Positions 7,691 to 16,179 of a DNA stretch of 64,000 nt are shown here, one piece after another. Position 1 is the first letter of the stretch, and every line of letters begins with the position of its first letter. The DNA comes from UBA4479 sp963974935 (lineage in GTDB: Bacteria > Pseudomonadota > Alphaproteobacteria > Rhodospirillales > Casp-alpha2): positions 62,001-126,000 of the forward strand of contig CAXBEV010000007.1 of NCBI GenBank assembly GCA_963974935.1, read 5' to 3'. Below the pieces are notes generated by a model. The model made no database searches and was not told the origin of the DNA. It saw only the letters and a program-made list of their open reading frames with translations. A program made the translations under genes and the position numbers.

Positions 7691-9346
7691 GCAAGAGCCA
7701 CCACAGCGAAGCCAGCCGTCAAAAAGCCAGCAGCCAAGAAGGCCCCGGCTAAAAAAGCGCCAGCCAAGAAAGCGCCAACGAAAAAATCTGTTGCAGCAAA
7801 AAAGCCTGCAGCTAAGAAACCGGTCGCCCGCAAGGCGCCGGTGAAAAAGGTCGCCGCAAAAAAAGCCGCACCGAAAAAAGCTGCAGCCCGCAAGCCGCGC
7901 GCGAAAAAGCTGAAGAATATTTCCGAAATTCGGCGTTTCTTCCACCGCAACGAAGATCCGATCTTCTTCATCAGTGCCACCAACTTTAACCTGTTGGGCC
8001 TGGATGAATGGTGCAAGAACTTCAAATACATCAACTACATCGATTGCTACGACGGGCGCCATCCGAACGTCTTCGTGCCGAACGAGCACGCCCACGCCGA
8101 GTTTGAATCCATCGAGGACATCAACGCCTATCTGCTTGAACACAAAGAAGTCATCGACATGATCAAGTCGAAGGGCGGCAAGCCGAAGGCCGTTTTCTTG
8201 ATGTTTGACGCACGCGTCGAAAAACTCTGCAAAGAACTCGGGATCGAGGTTTGGTTCCCAAAGGCGGCGCTCCGCGAAGCCATCGACGACAAAATCGAGA
8301 CCGTCCGCATCGGCAACAAAGCGGGCGTACCAAGCGTACCGAACACACTGGGTGAAATCGACAGTTGGGAAACGCTGAAGAAAATGTCAAAGAACCTCGG
8401 CAACGACTTGGTGTTGCAGTCTGCGTTCGGCGACAGCGGTCATACCACATTCTTTATCAAGAGCGAGCGTGACTACCGCCGCCACGAACATGACATCGTC
8501 GGCCAGGGCGAAATCAAAGTGATGAAGCGCATTGATTGCCGCGGCTCTGCGATTGAGGCGTGCGCCACGTCGAAAGGTACCATCGTCGGTCCGCTGATGA
8601 CGGAACTGGTCGGCTTTAAGGAACTGACGCCATACCGTGGCGGCTGGTGTGGCAACGAGATTTTCTCGACCGCGTTCGATGAAAAAATTCGTAAGAAAGC
8701 TCGCGAATACACGTTCAAATTCGGTAACCAATTGGTCAAAGAAGGCTACCGTGGTTATTTCGAGCTCGACTTCCTGATTGATCAGAAAGACGGCGAGATT
8801 TATCTGGGCGAGTGTAACCCGCGCGTCACCGGCGCAAGCTCGATGACCAACCACGCGGCCTTTGCCCATGCTGATGCGCCGTTGTTCTTATTCCACTTGC
8901 TCGAGTTCTCGGGAATCCCGTTCGATATCGACGTGAACGAGCTCAACAATCGTTGGGCGGACGCAGACAACATCGACAGCTGGTGCCAGATGGTGATCAA
9001 GCACACCGACGACAACGTCGACATCATCACCGAAGCCCCGGAATCGGGTATTTGGCACATGAACAAAGACGGCAGCGTCGAGTACAACCGCTTCGACTAT
9101 CACCGTCGTGCGGTTGAGAGTGAGCAAGAAGCATTCTACCTGCGCATCTCGAACGCCGGCGACTATCGCTATGAAGGTGCCGACCTCGGCATCTTGATCA
9201 CCCGCGGTCGTGCGATGAACGATAAGTTCAAGCTGACCAAGCGCTCCAAGCAGTGGATTGACGGCATCAAGGCGCACTACAAAGCCAAGCCGCTGCCTAA
9301 GGCGCAAGCTGTCGAAATGTCGGATCCTGCGTTTAAGATTCTTTGA
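7688..9346 (+). CDS. ATP-grasp carboxylate-amine ligase with histone-H1-like lysine tail
   Basis: 552 residues. Residues 1-77 are an AAKKAP-type repeat with 30 Lys/Arg and no Asp/Glu, like the tails of histone H1 or bacterial AlgP/Hc-type proteins. From residue 78 an ATP-grasp enzyme begins: a preATP-grasp region (FFISATNFNLLGLDEWCKNF), a DDKIETVRIGNKAGVPSVPN segment, a lysine/glycine lid region (FGDSGHTTFFIKSE), and the Mg-ATP site YFELDFLID with LGECNPRVTG around residues 373-381. Homologues are often labelled biotin carboxylase, but the biotin-carboxylase signature motifs and partner subunits are not seen; ATP-grasp enzymes of this shape usually join a carboxylate to an amine. It follows the decarboxylase by 74 nt and precedes the C45 hydrolase by 31 nt. 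The tail is in one unbroken frame with the enzyme. Confidence 0.82.
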   Translation: MARATTAKPAVKKPAAKKAPAKKAPAKKAPTKKSVAAKKPAAKKPVARKAPVKKVAAKKAAPKKAAARKPRAKKLKNISEIRRFFHRNEDPIFFISATNFNLLGLDEWCKNFKYINYIDCYDGRHPNVFVPNEHAHAEFESIEDINAYLLEHKEVIDMIKSKGGKPKAVFLMFDARVEKLCKELGIEVWFPKAALREAIDDKIETVRIGNKAGVPSVPNTLGEIDSWETLKKMSKNLGNDLVLQSAFGDSGHTTFFIKSERDYRRHEHDIVGQGEIKVMKRIDCRGSAIEACATSKGTIVGPLMTELVGFKELTPYRGGWCGNEIFSTAFDEKIRKKAREYTFKFGNQLVKEGYRGYFELDFLIDQKDGEIYLGECNPRVTGASSMTNHAAFAHADAPLFLFHLLEFSGIPFDIDVNELNNRWADADNIDSWCQMVIKHTDDNVDIITEAPESGIWHMNKDGSVEYNRFDYHRRAVESEQEAFYLRISNAGDYRYEGADLGILITRGRAMNDKFKLTKRSKQWIDGIKAHYKAKPLPKAQAVEMSDPAFKIL

Positions 9347-9351
9347 CGGAT

Positions 9352-9365
9352 CGCCCCGCGGGGCG
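9352..9365. repeat. Short GC palindrome after the ATP-grasp gene
   Basis: CGCCCCGCGGGGCG is a perfect palindrome just after the stop codon. The loop is too small and there is no T-tract, so it is at most a weak mRNA structure. Confidence 0.35.
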
Positions 9366-9377
9366 TAACCAGAACGC

Positions 9378-10367
9378 ATGGATTTATTATTTGAGACGGT
9401 AAGCGAGTCAAAGCTTGGCCCGCGATGGCAGCAGTTGTTTGAAACACTGTGGCCCGCGTACCGGAAATGGTTTCTATCTGATGGTATCGAAGCCCGGCAA
9501 ACGTATTTTGCCGGGCTTCGGGCCTTCCGCAAGCATATGCCCGAGCTTGTGCCGACCTATAAGGCCGCCTGTGAGCTTGCAGGCGGCGGCGACCTGGAAG
9601 CGCGGTTCCTGAGCTTCTATTGCCCGCCTGCGTACCTATCGGGCTGCTCTCAGGCCGTATGGCCGGGTGCGGAGCCGATGTTGGTCCGCAACTACGACTA
9701 CGCGCCCGCGCTGTGCGACGGACTGATCCTGCATTCGAAATGGAATGACCGCCGCGTACTCGGCATGTCGGATGGCCTGCTCGGGCTGGTCGACGGCGTC
9801 AACGATCGCGGGCTCGCGATCTCGCTGACATTTGGCGGCCGTACCATTGTCGGCGATGGCTTTGGCGTGCCGATCATCCTTCGCTACATCATGGAATTTT
9901 GTGACACCGTCAGCGATGCGGTCGAGGCCTTGAAAAAAGTCCCCTGCCACATGGCCTATAACGTGACCGTCGTCGACAAGACCGGCAAATATGCCACCGT
10001 ATACCTGTCGCCCGACCGCAAGGCCCTGGTGACCGATCAGCGGGTCGCCACCAACCACCAAGAGCGGGTCGAATGGCATCGCCATGCCAAGGCGACCGCA
10101 AGCGTCGAGCGCGAGCGTTTTTTGCTGCATCGCCTGACGTTGCATGACGAACCCGCAGATCGCTTCATCGGCGCATTCCAAAAGCCGCCGCTGTATTCAA
10201 CCGCGTTCGGACGCGGCTTCGGCACCGTCTACACCGCCGTGTATTGGCCGAAGCAAGGCATCGCCGAATACCGCTGGCCGGGTGTGCAATGGACGCAGCG
10301 CATAAAATCGCCCGTTGAGGGAAAGCGCCTGATCCGATTCCCGATGAACGCGGCAGCGCTGGACTAA
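9378..10367 (+). CDS. C45-family Ntn-hydrolase (acyl-CoA:6-APA acyltransferase-like)
   Basis: 329 residues. The sequence LSGCSQAVW at residues 87-95 is followed by EPMLVRNYDYAPALCDGLIL. Gly89-Cys90 matches the self-cleavage site of the C45/AAT family, where a Gly-Cys bond is cut to expose an N-terminal Cys nucleophile. Residues 1-89 would be the small chain and 90-329 the large one. Other family features are the RNYDY strand, the GLAISLTFGG segment, and DKTGKYATVYLSPD with VATNHQERVEWH near the C-terminal third. Family members hydrolyse or transfer N-acyl groups on amines and peptides. The start ATG at 9378 lacks a good SD, so translation may be coupled to the upstream gene. In this operon I infer that it acts on the amide made by the ATP-grasp ligase, either cleaving it or transferring its acyl group. 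Confidence 0.8.
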   Translation: MDLLFETVSESKLGPRWQQLFETLWPAYRKWFLSDGIEARQTYFAGLRAFRKHMPELVPTYKAACELAGGGDLEARFLSFYCPPAYLSGCSQAVWPGAEPMLVRNYDYAPALCDGLILHSKWNDRRVLGMSDGLLGLVDGVNDRGLAISLTFGGRTIVGDGFGVPIILRYIMEFCDTVSDAVEALKKVPCHMAYNVTVVDKTGKYATVYLSPDRKALVTDQRVATNHQERVEWHRHAKATASVERERFLLHRLTLHDEPADRFIGAFQKPPLYSTAFGRGFGTVYTAVYWPKQGIAEYRWPGVQWTQRIKSPVEGKRLIRFPMNAAALD

Positions 10368-10371
10368 GCCG

Positions 10372-11289
10372 TCACACCCGGGCGATAACATAACCGGCGC
10401 GCGGAAAATGCACAGCGACGGCGCCAACATCCGGATCATCCCGCAACACACTGACTCGATCTGCACTGAGCCCGATTAGGCGTCCGGTCGTTGTGTTTTC
10501 ATCGTTGTCGGGCCGCACCGAGATCATGGCGTCGGCTTCAAATCCAGACAAGTCATCTGGATTAATGCCGACACTCGCCAATGGCTGAGATGTGCGCGCC
10601 AACTCTAAGGCCGCATCTTCATCCATATCAGATGGTTGGCCATGACCGATGGCTTTGACCTCAGTTTCCCAACGCAGCAAATTCGGATAGGCGTCCAAGA
10701 ACGCCGGCCCACCGCTATAGCGACCGCGCAGGAACCACGTCACATAATAAGCAAAGGCATCCGCCGCCCCAGGCGCGTCGCCGCCTAAAAAGCTCTGCCC
10801 CTGCAAAGCCGAATCGATCCATGCGAAATGCATGCGGGCTTCCGCCAGCTTACCTGACAGTTGCCCACGGATGCTTTCAATGGTGACGTCGCCGCCGAAA
10901 TACAGCTGCGCGCGGTCTTTGAAGAAACCTTCAGGCATGTTCTCGACACCGTCAGAGAATACAATCGCGATGATGATTGAGAACATCTGCTGATCGGTGC
11001 GCCGCCCGATCGCCCACGCAGCCTCCGCATCTCCATCCGGAAACAATGTCGGCTTGGGAAAGCGGCTTTCCAATCCACGGATGATGCAGACACTGTCGCA
11101 ATAAATATCTGCGCCGATCTGCATTACCGGAGTCAGCCGAAAACCACCTGTCAGCGGCATCAATTTCGGCTTCGGCGGCACACGCGGAATAATCACCGAG
11201 CGCCAATCAAGGCCTTTAATCCCAAGGCAAACCCGCACCTTTTCAGACACCGGTGATGGTGGGTAATGATGAAGTACAACGCCGCTCAT
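10372..11289 (-). CDS. Glutathione S-transferase-like protein
   Basis: 305 residues from the ATG at 11289, which has AAAGGGGA 8 nt upstream. The N-terminal thioredoxin-like GST domain is clear: LHHYPPSPVSEKVRVCLGIK at residues 5-24, then a TPVMQIGADIYCDSVCIIRGLE motif, the cis-Pro and glutathione-binding Asp-Ser. An all-alpha C-terminal domain follows to about residue 210 (GDAPGAADAFAYYVTWFLRG holds the N-capping-type Asp). The last 80 residues (ADAMISVRPDNDENTTTGRL onward) are an extra small beta-rich domain that I do not recognise. Its stop lies 4 nt from the convergent C45 gene, and it is 19 nt downstream of the aminotransferase gene, so these two share an operon. Role in the neighbourhood unknown. 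Confidence 0.85.
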   Translation of the reverse strand: MSGVVLHHYPPSPVSEKVRVCLGIKGLDWRSVIIPRVPPKPKLMPLTGGFRLTPVMQIGADIYCDSVCIIRGLESRFPKPTLFPDGDAEAAWAIGRRTDQQMFSIIIAIVFSDGVENMPEGFFKDRAQLYFGGDVTIESIRGQLSGKLAEARMHFAWIDSALQGQSFLGGDAPGAADAFAYYVTWFLRGRYSGGPAFLDAYPNLLRWETEVKAIGHGQPSDMDEDAALELARTSQPLASVGINPDDLSGFEADAMISVRPDNDENTTTGRLIGLSADRVSVLRDDPDVGAVAVHFPRAGYVIARV

Positions 11290-11308
11290 TAAATCTGTCC
11301 CCTTTAGA

Positions 11309-12703
11309 TCAAGCGGCCTTAACCGCACCATGAACCTGATCCAAGGCCTTGCCGACCGCAGTGATGATCTCGTCCACTTCCGCCTCGGAGATGCATAACG
11401 CCGGTGCAAAACCCATAATGTCGCCGTGTGGCATGGCGCGCGCAATGACGCCGTTCTCAAGGGTCGCTCCGGCCATTTTGGCGCCGATCTTGAGGCTTGG
11501 ATCAAAGAACGTCTTGTTGTCTTTGTCGGCGACGAACTCAATCGCGGCCAGCATGCCGTCACCCCGCACCTCACCGACCATCGGATGATCGGTAAAGGCA
11601 TCCCGCAGCTTGGTTTGAAAATAGCTGCCGGTACTTTTCACGTTGGCGAGCATGTTTTCAGACTCGATCAGTTTCAGGTTGGCGAGGCCCGCTGCCGCGC
11701 CGATCGGGTGCGCCGAATACGTCCAGCCGTGCCCAAGTGGGCCGATATCGTCGGATCCTTGATCGAGAATTTCGCAGACCCGTTCACTCAGGATCGAGCC
11801 CGACAGCGGCGCATACGCGCTGGTCAGGCCTTTGGCGACTGTAATGATGTCCGGCTTCATGCCATAGTAGTCGGAGCCGAACCACGTTCCTAAGCGGCCA
11901 AACCCGGTGACGACCTCATCGGCGATCAACATCACATCGTATTTGCTCAGCACGCGCTGAATTTCCGCCCAGTAGCCTTCGGGCGGTGGCACCAAGCCAC
12001 CAGTCCCTAAGAACGGCTCACCAATGAACGCCGCGACCGTATCCGGACCTTCGGCGATAATCATTTCTTCCAATTTTTCTGCGCAATGTTTTGAGAACTC
12101 GAGCTCGCTCATGCCCGGCTCAGCGTATTTCCAATAGTGGGGGCACACCGTGTGCAACACGCGTTCAAGCGGCAGATCGAAGGCTTTATGAAACAGCGGT
12201 AAACCGGTCAGGCTGCCGGTCATCAGGCCCGACCCATGATAGCCGCGCTCCCGGGAAATGATCTTCTTCTTTTCCGGACGACCCAAAACGTTGTTCATGT
12301 ACCAGACGAGCTTGATATTGGTCTCGTTAGCGTCAGAGCCCGAGAGACCGAAATAAACGCGGGACATGTGGTCAGGCGCCAACTCAACAACTTTCGCAGC
12401 CAACCGAATCGAGACCTCGGTGCCGTGGCCGACATAGGAGTGATAGAACGCAAGCTTGTGCGCCTGCGCGGCAATCGCGTCGGCGACCTCGGTACGGCCA
12501 TAGCCGATATTGACGCAATACAGACCTGCGAACGCGTCCAGACTGCGCTTGCCGGCACGATCGGTGATGTAAACGCCCTCGCCGCTCTCGATCACACGGG
12601 TCGGCGTTTTGCCTTGCGCATGCCCCTTCACATCCGATGATGCGTGCAGGAAATTCGCCCGGTCCAGGGCTTCGAGTTCGTCCATATTGCGGAGGTCGGT
12701 CAT
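11309..12703 (-). CDS. Class III omega-aminotransferase
   Basis: 464 residues. Fold-type I, class III transaminase: LDAFAGLYCVNIGYGR, a GLSGSDANETNIKL phosphate-binding loop, SRERGYHGSG, IGEPFLGTGGLVPPPEGYW, LIADEVVTGFGRLGTWFGSD and the PLP lysine at 291 in TVAKGLTSAYAPLSG. These features match the pyruvate-dependent omega-transaminases (beta-alanine, putrescine or taurine type) more than GabT. The ATG at 12703 has GGGAG 8 nt upstream; ATGs at 12709 and 12754 are less well placed. It is transcribed away from the SDR and together with the GST gene. A second transaminase next to the decarboxylase/ligase block suggests two successive deamination steps, or a parallel pathway for a related amine; this is inference. 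Confidence 0.88.
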   Translation of the reverse strand: MTDLRNMDELEALDRANFLHASSDVKGHAQGKTPTRVIESGEGVYITDRAGKRSLDAFAGLYCVNIGYGRTEVADAIAAQAHKLAFYHSYVGHGTEVSIRLAAKVVELAPDHMSRVYFGLSGSDANETNIKLVWYMNNVLGRPEKKKIISRERGYHGSGLMTGSLTGLPLFHKAFDLPLERVLHTVCPHYWKYAEPGMSELEFSKHCAEKLEEMIIAEGPDTVAAFIGEPFLGTGGLVPPPEGYWAEIQRVLSKYDVMLIADEVVTGFGRLGTWFGSDYYGMKPDIITVAKGLTSAYAPLSGSILSERVCEILDQGSDDIGPLGHGWTYSAHPIGAAAGLANLKLIESENMLANVKSTGSYFQTKLRDAFTDHPMVGEVRGDGMLAAIEFVADKDNKTFFDPSLKIGAKMAGATLENGVIARAMPHGDIMGFAPALCISEAEVDEIITAVGKALDQVHGAVKAA

Positions 12704-12857
12704 CTTCATTCTCCCAAAGTCGCGTGTACGCCGTGGGTGATAGAGGGTGTTCACGACACTTTAAACCCCTGGGATATAGATTTTTTGCGCGGTTAGCCTC
12801 TATGGTGACACACCGGGGGCCGAGCCCCCATAGATGGAACCGGGAGAAAAAATAAAA

Positions 12858-13601
12858 ATGTCCAAGTCACGCCGCACAGCCCTTATCACCGGATCGGGAC
12901 GCAACATCGGCCGCGCCGCCGCACTGGCACTCGCTGCCCAAGGCACCAACGTCGTCCTCAACGGCTCAAGCAATCAAGCCGCGTGCCTTACCGTCGCCGA
13001 CGAAGCCCGCGCACTTGGTGTGGATGCAGCCGTCGCCATGGGTAATGTCGGTAGCCTGGATGGTCTGGCCGCAATCACAGAGTCGGCATTCAGCGCCTTT
13101 GGCCGCATTGACATTCTGGTGAATAACGCTGCCGTGCGCCCCACCTCACCGTTCTTGGAAACCGACGAAGAAGAGTGGACCCGCATATTGGATATCGATT
13201 TCCATTCTGCACGCCGGCTCGCCAAAGTCTTTTTGCCGGGCATGATCGAAAACGGCTGGGGCCGCATCATCAACTTCGCCGGTATGAATGCGATCCACGG
13301 CTATAACGGGCGTGCGCCTGTCAGCGTATCGAAGCACGCGTCCTGGGGCCTGACCAAATCACTGGCCAAAGAGTTCGGTGCCAAGGGTGTCACCGCGAAT
13401 ATCATCTCGCCGGGCCCGATTCGCCCAGACGAAGCTGACCCTGAAATGCGCGCGCATATCGAAGGCATGGTCGGGCGCGTGCCGATCGGTCGCTTGGGTG
13501 AATCCGAAGAAGTGGCTGCGATGGTGGCACTACTGGCATCCGACGCCGGTGCGTTCATCAACGGCCAGCTATTGCAAGTCAACGGGGGTGCCGAGACCTA
13601 A
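12858..13601 (+). CDS. SDR-family oxidoreductase lacking the catalytic Ser and Tyr
   Basis: 247 residues with a classical Rossmann short-chain dehydrogenase fold: TGSGRNIGRAAALALA at residues 11-26 for the nucleotide, NNAAV at 89-93, and a C-terminal DAGAFINGQLLQVNGG typical of the family. The active site is not canonical. Lys159 of YxxxK is present in VSVSK, but the Tyr position (155) is Val, and the Ser position about 13 residues earlier is in FAGMN. The cofactor fold is intact, so it may bind NAD(P) without the usual acid-base chemistry or use other residues. GGGAG lies 11-12 nt before the ATG at 12858; an in-frame ATG at 12834 overlaps that site and is unlikely. Function open. Confidence 0.85.
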   Translation: MSKSRRTALITGSGRNIGRAAALALAAQGTNVVLNGSSNQAACLTVADEARALGVDAAVAMGNVGSLDGLAAITESAFSAFGRIDILVNNAAVRPTSPFLETDEEEWTRILDIDFHSARRLAKVFLPGMIENGWGRIINFAGMNAIHGYNGRAPVSVSKHASWGLTKSLAKEFGAKGVTANIISPGPIRPDEADPEMRAHIEGMVGRVPIGRLGESEEVAAMVALLASDAGAFINGQLLQVNGGAET

Positions 13602-13605
13602 CGAC

Positions 13606-14988
13606 TCAACATTCCGTGACGTTCACCGCCAGGCCGCCTTCGGATGTTTCTTTGTATTTCGAGAGCATATCGACGCCGGTCTGGCGCATCGTCTCAATCA
13701 CGTTATCTAACGGCACGAAGTGCGTCCCATCGCCCCGCAGCGCCAGCGACGCCGCGTTGACTGCCTTCACCGCCCCCATGGCATTGCGCTCGATACACGG
13801 CACTTGCACGAGGCCGCCGACCGGGTCACAGGTCATCCCCAAGTGATGCTCAATCGCAATTTCAGCGGCATTTTCAATCTGCGCGTTGGTGCCCCCGAGC
13901 ACAGCCGTTAAGCCCGCAGCCGCCATCGCCGCTGCCGAGCCCACTTCGCCTTGGCAGCCGACTTCAGCCCCCGAAATCGACGCCTTGGTTTTGATGATCC
14001 CGCCGATGGCGGCTGCGGTCAGCAGGAACTCGTCAACCATGTCTTCGGTCGCGTTCGGGCAGAATTCCAGATAATAGCGGATCGTCGCCGGGATCACGCC
14101 GGCAGCGCCGTTAGTCGGCGCCGTCACGATGCGCCCACCGGCGGCATTTTCTTCATTCACCGCTATCGCATAAAGACTGATCCAATCCATGACACGGTGC
14201 GCGTATTGGACGTTCCGGGATTTATCAGCGTCGAGTGCATCGGCGATCTGCGCGGCGCGACGTTTGACCTTAAGGCCACCCGGCAGTTGCCCCCTGGTCG
14301 ACATGCCGCGGTCCATGCTGTCTTTCATTACTGCCCAGATACGATCCAGACCGCTGCTTAAGGCGTCCGCAGTATGTTGCGTGAGTTCGTTCGCACGCTT
14401 CATCTCGGCAATGGTCTTGCCGGCATCAGCGCCCATTTTCAGCATTTCGGCGGCGCTGCAGAACGGATAGGGCACGTCGGGATAACGGACACCACTTTCC
14501 TTAAATGCCGCCATCTCCGGCTTCGAGACCACGAACCCGCCGCCGACCGAAAAATAGGTTTCAGACGCCAATTCTTTACCATCGGCATCGAACGCTTTGG
14601 CTTCCAGCCCGTTGGTGTGCTCATCCAGCGGCGCACCGTATTCGAACAAAATATCCTCGCTGATGGAAAACGGGATTTCGGCAGTGCCATCCAGTTGGAG
14701 CCGCCCGCTGTCGATCACTTTATCAACGGCGACCGTCACTGTTTCCGGATCGATTTCCGACGGAATTTCGCCCAACAACCCCAGCACCAACGCTCGATCG
14801 GTGCCATGGCCTTTGCCCGTGAACGCGAGGGAGCCATAGAGCGTCACCGTGACGCGGGCCACGTCGTTAAGGCACTTATCGCTGTTCAGGCGATCCAAAA
14901 ATTGCCGCATCGCCACCATCGGCCCAACGGTGTGCGAACTCGACGGGCCAATCCCGACTTTAAACATATCAAAAACACTGAGGAACAT
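13606..14988 (-). CDS. sdaA: L-serine ammonia-lyase (iron-sulfur dependent, single chain)
   Basis: 460 residues, the length of the one-chain SdaA/SdaB enzymes. The N-terminal beta domain starts SVFDMFKVGIGPSSSHTVGP, diagnostic for the family, and the alpha domain contains APTNGAAGVIPATIRYYLEF, SISGAEVGCQGEVGSAAAMA, and GMTCDPVGGLVQVPCIERNA with cysteines for the [4Fe-4S] cluster. It turns L-serine into pyruvate and ammonia in the cytoplasm. A perfect AGGAGG lies 6 nt before the ATG at 14988. Its stop is 4 nt from the convergent SDR gene. It is divergent from the fumarase operon, and both feed central carbon metabolism. Confidence 0.95.
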   Translation of the reverse strand: MFLSVFDMFKVGIGPSSSHTVGPMVAMRQFLDRLNSDKCLNDVARVTVTLYGSLAFTGKGHGTDRALVLGLLGEIPSEIDPETVTVAVDKVIDSGRLQLDGTAEIPFSISEDILFEYGAPLDEHTNGLEAKAFDADGKELASETYFSVGGGFVVSKPEMAAFKESGVRYPDVPYPFCSAAEMLKMGADAGKTIAEMKRANELTQHTADALSSGLDRIWAVMKDSMDRGMSTRGQLPGGLKVKRRAAQIADALDADKSRNVQYAHRVMDWISLYAIAVNEENAAGGRIVTAPTNGAAGVIPATIRYYLEFCPNATEDMVDEFLLTAAAIGGIIKTKASISGAEVGCQGEVGSAAAMAAAGLTAVLGGTNAQIENAAEIAIEHHLGMTCDPVGGLVQVPCIERNAMGAVKAVNAASLALRGDGTHFVPLDNVIETMRQTGVDMLSKYKETSEGGLAVNVTEC

Positions 14989-15213
14989 AAGGCCTCCTAA
15001 CCATCCACATCACCCTACTTGGTTGGGGCCGAGATCACCACCGATGCCTCGACGTCAGCTATTCCACGCGCGACTTCATATCATTCACAGACCTATGCAA
15101 AGATTTCGAGACAATTATGCGCTTGGCCTGTTGGACACTGCCCCTCTGCACCTGATATCCTTTGAGCAACGGAGACACCTCATCGTCTTTGCTTCACGTG
15201 GAGGATTTTGGTC

Positions 15214-16179
15214 ATGATACCGATCACCGCCGTCAAACAGACGGCGCTGTCTTTGATGGACAAAGCGGCCATCGATATTCCGGACGACTATCTGAACGGT
15301 CTGCAAAAAGCGGCGGACGCTGAAGACGGCGACCTTTCGTCGTTCGTTCTGCATGCCATGCTTGAAAACTATCAAGCCGCCAAAGAAGACCGCCGCGCCA
15401 TGTGCGCGGACACCGGCGTACCCCGCTGGTACGTCAAAATGGGCAACGAAGCCCGGGTCGAAGGCGGACCGGTGGCGCTCGAAGAAGCTCTGCGCGGCGC
15501 TACGGCCGAAGCGACTGACGGCGTACCGCTCCGGCCTAACCGCGTGCACCCGTTGTGGCGTACGGATCACAACAACAACGTCGGCCTGAACGCGCCAGAA
15601 ATCGAGTATTCGTTCGAGCCTGATGGCGACTGGATCGACATCACCACCGTGCACAAAGGCGGCTTGTTCGGCAGCGACTATCGGATGCTTTTCCCAGGCG
15701 ACGGCATCGAGGGCATCAAACGGTTTTATCTGGATTGCTTGGTTGCATTCGGCAAACGCGGCCTCGCCTGTCAGCCGGCGATCATTGGCGTCGGGCTTGG
15801 CGGCTCGAAGGATACGACGATGGTCCTGGGCAAGCAGGCCGCGTGTCTGCGCACCGTCGGCGACCGCAACCCAGACCCCAAAGTGGCCGAACTTGAAATG
15901 GAATTGATGGAGCTCGGCAATTCCATCGGTATGGGGGCGATGGGGTTTGTCGGCAAATCCATGGTCATCGATTGCCACGTTGAATGCGGCTTTTGCCACA
16001 CCGGTGGCATGCCGATGAGCGTGCACGCATTTTGTCTGTCTTCCAGACGCGCCGTTGCGCGCGTCCACGCGGATGGCCGGGTCGAGTATCGCACCGACCC
16101 GAATTGGTTCACCCCTTACATGAGACGGGAGACGGTCGGATGGGCACCGGAAGCGGAAAGCTTAAAAAAGTCAGTCTGA
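15214..16179 (+). CDS. Fumarate hydratase class I, alpha (N-terminal) subunit
   Basis: 321 residues. It matches the Fe-S hydro-lyase alpha family: ADTGVPRWYVKMGNEARVEG carries the first cluster cysteine (RAMCADTG), and the GVGLGGSKDTTMVLGKQA and CHVECGFCHTGGMP motifs carry the remaining cysteines. This family includes the fumarase/L-tartrate dehydratase alpha subunit; with the beta subunit downstream it forms a [4Fe-4S] hydratase. GTGGAGG lies 8 nt before the ATG at 15214. The gene overlaps the beta subunit by 40 nt. Fumarase is the default reading; tartrate or another 2-hydroxy-diacid dehydratase cannot be excluded from sequence alone, because these enzymes share the same fold. Confidence 0.87.
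   Translation: MIPITAVKQTALSLMDKAAIDIPDDYLNGLQKAADAEDGDLSSFVLHAMLENYQAAKEDRRAMCADTGVPRWYVKMGNEARVEGGPVALEEALRGATAEATDGVPLRPNRVHPLWRTDHNNNVGLNAPEIEYSFEPDGDWIDITTVHKGGLFGSDYRMLFPGDGIEGIKRFYLDCLVAFGKRGLACQPAIIGVGLGGSKDTTMVLGKQAACLRTVGDRNPDPKVAELEMELMELGNSIGMGAMGFVGKSMVIDCHVECGFCHTGGMPMSVHAFCLSSRRAVARVHADGRVEYRTDPNWFTPYMRRETVGWAPEAESLKKSV

Noticed and set aside
15115..16068. A 317-residue minus-strand reading frame opposite the fumarase alpha gene
   Set aside because: It is the shadow of the real gene in high-GC DNA, has no motif, and lies over conserved Fe-S residues of the plus-strand protein.
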